From the IMG/VR virus record IMGVR_UViG_3300021185_001145, positions 1-64,000 of that record: a stretch of 64,000 nt of DNA, one strand, 5' to 3'. Shown piece after piece: positions 1 to 6,309 of this stretch (position 1 is its first letter; each line of letters starts with the position of its first letter). The translations under genes were made by a program, and so were the position numbers. The stretch comes from a virus. Under the pieces are notes generated by a model that was not told where the DNA came from, ran no database searches, and saw only the letters and a list, made by a program, of their open reading frames with translations.

Positions 1-847
1 CAGGACCAGCAATACCATCTGCGGTTAGACCGTTTGCGGCTTGCCATGCTTTCAAGGCACGTTCTGTACCTGGACCAAAATCACCATCAGCACCGACACC
101 CAATGCTTCTTGCATCAGTTTCACACCGTCACCTTTAGCGCCTTTGCGTAGTACGCCGATATCATCTAGGATGTCCTGAATGTCATCATCGTCTGCCGCC
201 AAGTCTTCTGCGTCCATACCTAACACTTTCAATGCATTAGTATAACGCTTCTTGCGGTCGTCTAGTCCAATCGAACCGCCGTTAATTTTCTTTGTCATGC
301 GTTTAACGTCATCACCATCTGCAATATCGTTTAGATTGTTTGCATCCCAAAACCAACATGCACTTTCAATAGCACCTGCTGGAGTTGCAACATATTCTGC
401 CGCTTCTTCTGCACTCATACCTACAGACTTACCGAACCGTGTATAGTTATCACGACCAGTAAGTTGCTTCAGACCACGACCACGAAAACGCCAACCATCA
501 CCTTCTTGTGTGTTGCCCATTTTGTATTTACGATATGTATCATTGTAAACACGGTTCGCAATCATTTCTGGATTTCGTGCATATTCATCTGCATCTGCTT
601 TTGGCGCACTGCCAAAATAACGTCCAAAGACTGAACGCAATGCTTTTGAGGAATAGTTTAGATTTTCTTCTAGGCGTTTGAAGCCTGCACTTTCATGGGC
701 GCACTGACTAAGAAAGTGTGCTACCCTGCGCTCTGTTGTAATCCCATACTTGGGTAACAGTTCGCATAACGCATCATACCAGTTGTCTGGGTTGTCAGAG
801 ATAATTTCTCCAAGATGCTCTTTTGTAAAATCGAATTCAAAACTCAT
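1..847 (-). CDS. Endolysin: GH19 chitinase-like muramidase with C-terminal peptidoglycan-binding domain (partial)
   Basis: The frame begins at ATG 847 and is still open at the window edge, with about 282 residues visible. Residues 43-56 (AHFLSQCAHESAGF) carry the GH19 catalytic glutamate, E52. GRGLKQLTGRDNY at about 123-135 is the conserved GH19 substrate-cleft segment. From about residue 231 there is a peptidoglycan_binding_1 repeat (LRKGAKGDGVKLMQEALG, then DGDFGPGTERALKAWQ). GH19 enzymes with this tail are common phage lysins that degrade the host wall at lysis, so cell lysis is the likely role. This differs from T4, whose lysozyme e is GH24. It lies downstream of hsp20 behind a hairpin terminator; no TATAAATA box is visible in the short gap, so its own promoter was not found. 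The C-terminal end is missing only because the window stops. Confidence 0.9.
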   Translation of the reverse strand, partial: MSFEFDFTKEHLGEIISDNPDNWYDALCELLPKYGITTERRVAHFLSQCAHESAGFKRLEENLNYSSKALRSVFGRYFGSAPKADADEYARNPEMIANRVYNDTYRKYKMGNTQEGDGWRFRGRGLKQLTGRDNYTRFGKSVGMSAEEAAEYVATPAGAIESACWFWDANNLNDIADGDDVKRMTKKINGGSIGLDDRKKRYTNALKVLGMDAEDLAADDDDIQDILDDIGVLRKGAKGDGVKLMQEALGVGADGDFGPGTERALKAWQAANGLTADGIAGP

Positions 848-875
848 TTGGTCTTGCCCTTTTTGCTAAAGTGAA

Positions 876-901
876 GAAAGGGCAGTAACAACCACCCTTT
901 C
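876..901 (-). terminator. Hairpin terminator after hsp20
   Basis: Perfect 7-bp inverted repeat GAAAGGG/CCCTTTC (895-901 and 876-882) with a 12-nt loop, followed leftward by a T-rich stretch (TTCACTTT). It begins 11 bases after the hsp20 stop and sits before the endolysin gene. An alternative pairing with GCCCTTT further downstream is possible. Confidence 0.5.
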
Positions 902-911
902 TATTATCATG

Positions 912-1328
912 TTAATTCAAAGAAATCTTTTTAGGCTTCTGCTCCTCTGGAACAAATTCCTCAAGCAGAATACAAAGCATGCCGTCAGTAAGTTCTGCAC
1001 TTTTGACTTCTACATTGTCTGCGATTTTGAATTTATGATTGAACCCTCGTTTAGCAATTCCACGATGAATCCACTGAACCTTGTCAACATCATCTTCAAG
1101 AGGATTACCTGGTTGACCAGATACCTCAAGAGTGTTCTTAACAAGTTCAACGTCAATATCAGATTTACTAAAGCCTGCGACAGCCATTTCAATTAAGTAT
1201 TGATTGCCTGTTCGACTAACGTTATAGGGTGGGTATGTTACTTTTTTGGTTCCTTGCTGAATTCGTGTAATGTCATCAAACAGGGTTCCGATACCGTCCG
1301 CAAAGAACGGGTCTAATAGTCTTGTCAT
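912..1328 (-). CDS. Small heat-shock protein, Hsp20/alpha-crystallin family
   Basis: 138 residues. The N-terminus (MTRLLDPFFADGIGTLFDD) matches the IbpA/Hsp20 style, and residues ~36-125 form the alpha-crystallin domain (YLIEMAVAGFSKSDIDVEL, then a GIAKRGFNHKF segment equivalent to the GIARRNFERSF strand of IbpA). The usual C-terminal I-x-I/V anchoring motif is not clear; the tail ends KPKKISLN. sHsps hold unfolding proteins for refolding, and phage copies are frequent in marine T4-like genomes, where a scaffolding or assembly role has been proposed. A TATAAATA box at 1390-1397 upstream indicates late expression, which fits help during virion assembly. Confidence 0.92.
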   Translation of the reverse strand: MTRLLDPFFADGIGTLFDDITRIQQGTKKVTYPPYNVSRTGNQYLIEMAVAGFSKSDIDVELVKNTLEVSGQPGNPLEDDVDKVQWIHRGIAKRGFNHKFKIADNVEVKSAELTDGMLCILLEEFVPEEQKPKKISLN

Positions 1329-1389
1329 TTTTTTCTCCTTTTAATAAAAAGCAAGATTGTTAATTGTGTACCCTTACGGCGTACAACTT

Positions 1390-1397
1390 TATTTATA
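1390..1397 (-). promoter_or_regulatory. T4-type late promoter (TATAAATA) for hsp20
   Basis: Exact TATAAATA on the minus strand, overlapping the end of the dUTPase gene. The predicted start of transcription is about 1383, giving a ~55-nt leader before hsp20. No -35 box is expected for gp55-type promoters. Confidence 0.75.
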
Positions 1398-1911
1398 CAC
1401 CAGTTGACCCAAAACCACCATCTCGGTCAGTTTTTTGTGCTGGTGCATTTTGCAAAGGCATGATTGCAAAGTTTGGTTGATACAACAGTTCTGCTTGGCA
1501 GACACGTTCACCATTTTCAATACTCACCTGTACATCAGAGATATTTGTAATCATGGCAAACACTGGGTCAACGTAATCTTCATCAATTACACCTTCAGCA
1601 TTCGCAAGGACAAGTCCTCGCTTCAGCGATAAACCAGACCGTGCATGTAAGCGTACACTACACTGATTTGGAATATCGAAGATTAGTCCTGTCGGTACTA
1701 GATATCTAGCACCAGGAAAGATTGTCAGTTTTCCGTTCTCAGGAAACACTGACATTTTAATATTGGTTGCAGTATGGCATTTGACTTCTGTATCGGCAGG
1801 AATATAAGCATGTAAATCGAAACATGCACTGCCCGATGTTGCAACTACGGGGTCTAAAACATCATCATTCATTTTATAGTAGCCAAGCGGCTGTGGCACA
1901 GTCAATTGCAT
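1393..1911 (-). CDS. dut: dUTP diphosphatase (dUTPase)
   Basis: 172 residues with all five trimeric dUTPase motifs: motif 1 SGSACFDLHAYI (26-37), motif 2 ARSGLSLKRG (90-99), motif 3 NAEGVIDEDY (104-113, uracil-binding hairpin with catalytic Asp), motif 4 GERVCQAELL (134-143), and the C-terminal P-loop-like motif 5 RDGGFGSTG (163-171). It hydrolyses dUTP to dUMP and PPi, keeping uracil out of phage DNA and feeding thymidylate synthesis. It follows regA with 3 bases between stop and start, in the 45-44-62-regA operon. The sequence between motifs 1 and 2 is longer than in compact bacterial enzymes. Confidence 0.95.
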   Translation of the reverse strand: MQLTVPQPLGYYKMNDDVLDPVVATSGSACFDLHAYIPADTEVKCHTATNIKMSVFPENGKLTIFPGARYLVPTGLIFDIPNQCSVRLHARSGLSLKRGLVLANAEGVIDEDYVDPVFAMITNISDVQVSIENGERVCQAELLYQPNFAIMPLQNAPAQKTDRDGGFGSTGV

Positions 1912-1914
1912 AAT

Positions 1915-2319
1915 TTAAGATACCTTCTTTTTTCCAATATTATATTTTGCGACTAGTTCCCATTCGTTTCTGTCTTTATGGGGAAGAATTTTTATTTGTG
2001 ATAGGGGTGCAATAGGTTCTGCAATTTTCTCATCTTCAACAACAGAAATCAATTTCCATTCGACAAGAAGGTTTACAATCGTATTGCGTCTTGCAATATC
2101 GCCTTCTGCAAAATTACTAGGCTTGCCATCTAGTCCAAACAATTCTTTGAAGTGTACGATATAGTATCGACCCTTCTTATGTAAGATATGACAAGACTGA
2201 TATAGTTTCTTGTCTTTCCTAGATGCAACACCAATCCTTGTTAGCGTTTCTCGCACTTTGAGAAAGTCATCTTCTTTCTCCAACTTCACCTCAATTAGGT
2301 CTTCAACTGCTACGTTCAT
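1915..2319 (-). CDS. regA: RegA translational repressor
   Basis: 134 residues, clearly like T4 RegA (122 aa): DDFLKVRETLTRIGVASRKD, LYQSCHILHKKGRYYIVHF and the C-terminal EWELVAKYNIGKKK all match recognisable T4 blocks. RegA binds translation-initiation regions of early mRNAs and blocks ribosome entry. Its start overlaps the end of gp62 (ATGA, 4 bases), so it is translationally coupled. The order 45-44-62-regA is the T4 order, but no DNA polymerase gene 43 follows here; dut does instead. Confidence 0.96.
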   Translation of the reverse strand: MNVAVEDLIEVKLEKEDDFLKVRETLTRIGVASRKDKKLYQSCHILHKKGRYYIVHFKELFGLDGKPSNFAEGDIARRNTIVNLLVEWKLISVVEDEKIAEPIAPLSQIKILPHKDRNEWELVAKYNIGKKKVS

Positions 2320-2711
2320 TTCATCAATCCACCTTTACTTAATTTATTCTTAATTTCATTAATATGTTCATTAGTTAGAATTTTCGCCGCTTCTTCAGCC
2401 TTTGCACGACTATAACCGTAGAACTCCTGTATCATAGACAACTCATCGTTTTTCTCTGGTTTAATCCATTTAGAAAAACGTTTACGCTTTCTAATAGTAT
2501 TTAGCAGGAATTCATATTGTAGAATTTTATCTGCACCAGAACGAAAGTTCATCTCATTCGCCATACCGATAGTATCTTCAAAGTAAGACAGTGAACGATT
2601 AGTCAGAAATGGTTCATAACCTTTTTCTGCAAGTTCATCATTCTCTGTATTTCTCATCATATTGGTCTTTGTGACATTGATACTATTCACATAATCAAAC
2701 GGACTACTCAT
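2316..2711 (-). CDS. 62: Clamp-loader small subunit, gp62-like
   Basis: 131 residues, shorter than T4 gp62 (187 aa). The segment KILQYEFLLNTIRKRKRFSKWIKP is the recognisable gp62 block, and the position between 44 and regA confirms identity. gp62 joins four gp44 subunits to form the ATP-driven loader that opens the gp45 clamp onto primer-template DNA. The N-terminal part (FDYVNSINVTK) carries the usual start of the family. The shorter C-terminal arm suggests a reduced collar region compared with T4. Confidence 0.88.
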   Translation of the reverse strand: MSSPFDYVNSINVTKTNMMRNTENDELAEKGYEPFLTNRSLSYFEDTIGMANEMNFRSGADKILQYEFLLNTIRKRKRFSKWIKPEKNDELSMIQEFYGYSRAKAEEAAKILTNEHINEIKNKLSKGGLMK

Positions 2712-2722
2712 TATATATGCTC

Positions 2723-3661
2723 CTAGTTAAACTCACATTCAACCATGATTTCGGTTAGACATGCTACAAGATTAATTTCTTGGTCAGAAACAAAAGCAGA
2801 TTTGTATTGATAATCTGCAAGGGTTACGACCAACTGTGGGATTGAACGTGATGCAACATGCGTTGATGCACCATCATACAGTTTACGAAACAATTGGGCA
2901 GGGTCATTGTCAAGGTTCAATGCTACCCATTTGCGGACCTCTTTGAAGTTTTTAGATTTCAAATCACGCACAAGGTCTTTGAAGTTTGCATCACTCGATA
3001 CCTGCAAGATACCTTCGTCAATAGTACCACTTGCACCATAACGCTGTAATTCATTTAGAATACGGCGATTGTCTGGGAAGTGTCGATTGATTAGTTCAGC
3101 AACAACCTTTTCGTTTGCTTGCACCTCTTCTGTTTGAAGAACATTCAAAACACGCTTGAAGAATTGACCTGCTAGTTTAGGTTTCTCTGCATTACCGATT
3201 TTAAAATCAATAACAGAACACCGACTATGCAAGGGTGCAATGATACGGTTCTTGAAGTTGCAGGTGAGAATGAAAGAACAGTTCTTTGAGAACTCTTCAA
3301 TAAACCCACGCAATGCAGGTTGAGTAGACTGTGGATTGAGATAGTCTGCCTCATCAAGAATTACGACTTTACGATTACCGCCAAGCGAGACAGTAGAAGC
3401 AAAGTTTTTGATATCGTTGCGGAGTGTATCAATACCACCATTCATAGAACCGTTGATAACGATATAATCCGCACCGATTTGTTCACACAAAGCACGGGCA
3501 ACTGTAGTCTTACCTGTACCTTGTGTGCCTGACAATAGAAGGTTTGGTAACTCTTCATTGTCAACAAACTCCTGAAAAGTCTTCTTCAGACCAGCAGGAA
3601 GAATAGTATCTTCAATTTTATTTGGGCGATACTTTTCAACCCAAAGAAATTCATCACGCAT
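2723..3661 (-). CDS. 44: Clamp-loader ATPase subunit, gp44
   Basis: 312 residues, close to T4 gp44 (319). AAA+ motifs: Walker A SGTQGTGKT (44-52), Walker B ILDEADYL (101-108) and sensor 1/arginine-finger region with SRC (146-148). The N-terminal WVEKYRPNKIEDTILP is diagnostic of RFC/gp44 loaders. It hydrolyses ATP to load gp45 at replication forks. It is followed after 11 bases by gene 62 and preceded by gene 45. Confidence 0.97.
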   Translation of the reverse strand: MRDEFLWVEKYRPNKIEDTILPAGLKKTFQEFVDNEELPNLLLSGTQGTGKTTVARALCEQIGADYIVINGSMNGGIDTLRNDIKNFASTVSLGGNRKVVILDEADYLNPQSTQPALRGFIEEFSKNCSFILTCNFKNRIIAPLHSRCSVIDFKIGNAEKPKLAGQFFKRVLNVLQTEEVQANEKVVAELINRHFPDNRRILNELQRYGASGTIDEGILQVSSDANFKDLVRDLKSKNFKEVRKWVALNLDNDPAQLFRKLYDGASTHVASRSIPQLVVTLADYQYKSAFVSDQEINLVACLTEIMVECEFN

Positions 3662-3690
3662 ATTTCACCTCATAATATAGATAATTTAAT

Positions 3691-4356
3691 TTAAGCAACG
3701 TAGGTTGAAGCAGATTCCGTAGTGATAAAGTAAGTGACTTTACTACCAGTCCATCGGCTGATACCCTTTGAGGTGATTTCAACTTGATAGTCACCAGAAA
3801 TCATTTTCAGATTTTCTGTTCGGAATATCATGTTGAAAGTACCAGTTGCCTCAGCATCAACCTCAACATCAAACGTATTCGAAGTAGAGTTTTTACTGTC
3901 ATAGGCTGTCAATGTAATGTTACCACCATTACCGACAACAGCAACTTCTGGCGCTTGCAGAATAGATGCCGCTCTTAGAACCTCAGCAATTTGTGCTTGA
4001 GATACTTTGAAAGAAATTTCTGCACTCTCTAATAGAGGTGAAAGGTCTTTATCTGGAGGTGTGACAATCATTGTTTTGTCGGTGTAATAGTATGTTGATT
4101 TGTTCTTACCTGAAGAAACAACAACAGAGTTTTCACCAAACTCAAAATCTGGGTTTTCAAACAACGAGATTGTTGCAATAAATTGGTTCAAGTCATAAAT
4201 TGCAAATGGAGTATCAAAGGATTCTGAGACATTTGCTTCTGCCAGAATATTCTTTTGACTGCTCACAGTTCGTAGCGTATCACCATCAACGGCAATGCCA
4301 GTATTGATAGTAGAAAAGTTCTTCAATACGCTCAAGGTATCATTACTAATTTTCAT
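3691..4356 (-). CDS. 45: Sliding clamp, gp45
   Basis: 221 residues (T4 gp45 is 228). The N-terminus MKISNDTLSVLKNFSTINTG and the two-fold domain pattern match gp45, a trimeric ring that tethers DNA polymerase and, in T4, also activates late transcription with gp33 and gp55. The presence of gp55 and many TATAAATA promoters in the same window makes the second role likely here too. The ATG overlaps the stop of the upstream DUF5664 gene by 4 bases (ATGA), so the two are coupled. Confidence 0.95.
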   Translation of the reverse strand: MKISNDTLSVLKNFSTINTGIAVDGDTLRTVSSQKNILAEANVSESFDTPFAIYDLNQFIATISLFENPDFEFGENSVVVSSGKNKSTYYYTDKTMIVTPPDKDLSPLLESAEISFKVSQAQIAEVLRAASILQAPEVAVVGNGGNITLTAYDSKNSTSNTFDVEVDAEATGTFNMIFRTENLKMISGDYQVEITSKGISRWTGSKVTYFITTESASTYVA

Positions 4357-4787
4357 TCGGTTTCTCCATTTAATATATTATCAGCATTTGCTAGTGTCAT
4401 ATGTATCCACTTAGCACATTCTTTTGCGGTCATTGCATGTTCATCAACAGCAGGCATTCTATCATCTTGACCAATACCTCTAATCACAGATGCACTAAGC
4501 ATCATTGCAGAGGACATAATCAAGGCAACATGGGGTAGACCACTACCACCTTCGCCGTCATCGTAATTACGACCACGTTCGAAATCTTCAATATGTCTTT
4601 TCAGACTGTCAATCATTTGCTGGTAGGGCAGACCCTTTTCCCAGTTTCGATTATCGTATTTGTTTGCACCATATTCAAGTGCCGCGGCACCAGCCGCTAA
4701 CGCCTCTAAAGGCAACTGTCGAAAGTAAGGAACACCAATCGCTTCTCGCATTGCGCCAGTCTCTGATGTTTTCCAATTTTTTGTCAT
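4353..4787 (-). CDS. DUF5664 / dATP-dGTP diphosphohydrolase-like protein (MazG-like fold)
   Basis: 144 residues. RQLPLEALAAGAAALEYGANKYDNRNW, then DSLKRHIEDFERG and a DDGEGGSGLPH segment, follow the pattern of the phage DUF5664 / dATP-dGTP diphosphohydrolase N-terminal family, an all-alpha NTP-pyrophosphatase-like fold with acidic metal ligands. A role in clearing or tuning a purine dNTP pool is inferred from family. It is the first gene after a sigma70-type promoter (4812-4840) and is coupled to gene 45 by an ATGA overlap, so nucleotide-pool and replication functions start together. Confidence 0.72.
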   Translation of the reverse strand: MTKNWKTSETGAMREAIGVPYFRQLPLEALAAGAAALEYGANKYDNRNWEKGLPYQQMIDSLKRHIEDFERGRNYDDGEGGSGLPHVALIMSSAMMLSASVIRGIGQDDRMPAVDEHAMTAKECAKWIHMTLANADNILNGETE

Positions 4788-4811
4788 CTCATCTCCTTAA
4801 ATAATATAGCC

Positions 4812-4840
4812 ATAATAACAGGTAAAGGGAGGAATGTCAA
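4812..4840 (-). promoter_or_regulatory. Sigma70-type promoter for the DUF5664-45-44-62-regA-dut operon
   Basis: On the minus strand: TTGACA (4840-4835), 17-bp spacer, TATTAT (4817-4812). The transcription start is expected near 4805, leaving a short leader to ATG 4787 with a GGAGATGAG-type ribosome-binding site. The -35 box lies inside the hairpin that probably ends the upstream MoxR transcript. Confidence 0.8.
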
Positions 4841-4855
4841 GTGACAAACCCCCCT
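4824..4855 (-). terminator. Imperfect hairpin terminator after the MoxR gene, overlapping the next promoter
   Basis: Minus-strand RNA can fold AAGGG-G-GG..TGTCA / TGACA..CC-U-CCCUU around a 2-nt CU loop, with a following UUUACCUGUUAUUAU tract. It includes the -35 box of the downstream promoter, so one element may end one transcript and start the next. Confidence 0.4.
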
Positions 4856-4871
4856 TGCGCCGCCCTCCGAA

Positions 4872-6047
4872 TTAGAATGGTGCATAATCGTCTTTTGTTT
4901 CAGGCGCAGTCTCGCCTTCTTCGGTTGTTGAAACAATCGCCTCAGCATCTACTTTGGTGTAGAGGTCTAGGAATGAAGTTTTGGTTTCTTCATCAAAGCG
5001 GTTCACACAAAGTTCAATTGCTTTCATCTTCTCACCGAAGATAGCGTAGGCTTGGGCAATGTGAACCAGACGGCGAGTGGCGATAATCTCATCAACACCA
5101 CCTTCGTAAAATGTTTTACGAATGATATCTGCCCAGTCAACCAACTTGCCGATGAACCCGTCATCTTCAATCTTCAGAGACTTGAACACTTTGCCGAGAA
5201 TTTTTTTCTCAACTGAGGTGCTTGCATACTCTTGCTCAACAGTAATTGGGAAACGCTCAAGGAACGCTTCATCAAGGATTTGAGCGGCGATGAAACGACC
5301 GTCATCAGAACCTTTACCTTTAGTGTTAGCAGTGGCAACAACGTTGAAACCAGGTGCTGGTTCAACAATCTCACCAGTCTTTTTGTTGATGTAAGGCTTG
5401 CCTTCCATGATTGCTTGAATTGCAAGCAACTTGTTAGAACCACGGTCAATCTCATCAAGAACAAGAACAGCACCACGGCGCATCGCATTCAGAACAGGAC
5501 CTTCACGATAGACAACGTTACCGTTGACTAGTGTATTGCCACCAATCAAATCATCTTCATCAGTCTCAATTGAAACAGACACTTTAATCATCTCACGGTT
5601 TGAAGCCGCACAAGCCTGTTCGACCATGAACGTTTTACCGTTACCAGATAGACCAGTCACCATGACAGGATAGAACATTTTAGAAACAAGAATGTTTTTC
5701 AAATCATTGAAGAACCCGAAAGGCACATAAAGCGCATCTTTGGCAGGGACAAAATTTTCTGAAATAGTCTGGGTCATAGTCACAGGTTTCATCGGGATGA
5801 CTTGAGCAACAGCCATAGCAGGTGCTTCAACAGCAGGCGCTACAGTCTGAGCGGTGATAGCATCAGCGGTAGGCAGACGATACTGACCACGACCAATACG
5901 AAATTCAGGTTTAGTAAAAATAAAGCGTGGGCGCTTGGCACCCATCTCTTCGGCGAGGTCGCAAATTTCTTGCTTGGTCACAACAGGACCAAACTTTGCA
6001 ACAGCGGCTTCAACGAAGGAATTCTGTTCAGTTGTCATTTTCATCAT
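4872..6047 (-). CDS. MoxR-type AAA+ ATPase (CobS-like)
   Basis: 391 residues. Residues ~1-60 form a small N-terminal region ending RIGRGQYRLP, followed by an Ala/Pro-rich linker (61-90) and an AAA+ core with Walker A GLSGNGKT (132-139) and Walker B VLVLDEID (194-201). Marine T4-like phages carry this gene annotated as cobS, but it belongs to the broad MoxR group, whose members act with VWA-domain partners as chaperones that remodel or insert cofactors. The VWA/HEXXH protein encoded just upstream is the obvious partner. It has its own consensus promoter (6110-6138). Starts at 6047, 6044 or 6038 are all possible (MMKM). Cobalt chelation itself is not supported. Confidence 0.88.
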   Translation of the reverse strand: MMKMTTEQNSFVEAAVAKFGPVVTKQEICDLAEEMGAKRPRFIFTKPEFRIGRGQYRLPTADAITAQTVAPAVEAPAMAVAQVIPMKPVTMTQTISENFVPAKDALYVPFGFFNDLKNILVSKMFYPVMVTGLSGNGKTFMVEQACAASNREMIKVSVSIETDEDDLIGGNTLVNGNVVYREGPVLNAMRRGAVLVLDEIDRGSNKLLAIQAIMEGKPYINKKTGEIVEPAPGFNVVATANTKGKGSDDGRFIAAQILDEAFLERFPITVEQEYASTSVEKKILGKVFKSLKIEDDGFIGKLVDWADIIRKTFYEGGVDEIIATRRLVHIAQAYAIFGEKMKAIELCVNRFDEETKTSFLDLYTKVDAEAIVSTTEEGETAPETKDDYAPF

Positions 6048-6109
6048 AATATAGCCTCATTAGAGTTTTCACAAATCGGGGAGAACACTTTCGCCCCATC
6101 AACATATAC

Positions 6110-6138
6110 ATTATAGGTGGTTTTGCCTAGAATGTCAA
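6110..6138 (-). promoter_or_regulatory. Consensus sigma70 promoter for the MoxR-type ATPase gene
   Basis: Minus strand TTGACA (6138-6133), 17-bp spacer, TATAAT (6115-6110): both hexamers are exact consensus. Upstream lies a phased AT-rich repeat (6139-6187). Start expected near 6103, about 55 nt before the ATG. Confidence 0.9.
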
Positions 6139-6187
6139 GGATTATTTTGGTTTATTTTGGTTTATTTCGTGGTTTTTTTGGTTTATG
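6139..6187 (-). repeat. Phased AACCAAAATA repeats upstream of the MoxR promoter
   Basis: On the minus strand, copies of AAACCAAAATA recur with about 10-bp spacing immediately upstream of the -35 box, the position and base content of an UP element or intrinsically curved DNA. The same motif stands upstream of the promoters at 8579-8607 and 8667-8695 and, in shorter form, at 53957-53977. Part of the repeat is also the end of the 55-aa gene at 6142-6309. Confidence 0.7.
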
Positions 6188-6309
6188 TGAGAAGTGACTA
6201 TATCAAGCATCATTTTTGTCGCTTCGATTTGGTCTCGATTGCCATTTCTCACAGCCATCATATAGTTTTCTTGCGCCATTTTGATATCATTATCAGTAAC
6301 ATCAATCAC
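6142..6309 (-). CDS. Small protein (55 aa), GTG start, coupled to the VWA gene
   Basis: Unrecognised. The frame starts with GTG at 6309, overlapping the VWA stop in a GTGA tetramer, and a GGAG sequence 8 bases upstream is a good ribosome-binding site, which favours GTG over the internal ATG at 6279. The product begins MIDVTDNDIKMAQENYMM and continues as a charged helix-like segment. Its last dozen codons are read from the AACCAAAATAA repeats, giving a Gln/Asn/Lys-rich tail (INQKNHEINQNKPK). Operon position between the VWA protein and the MoxR ATPase suggests an accessory role with them; function unknown. Confidence 0.55.
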   Translation of the reverse strand: MIDVTDNDIKMAQENYMMAVRNGNRDQIEATKMMLDIVTSHINQKNHEINQNKPK

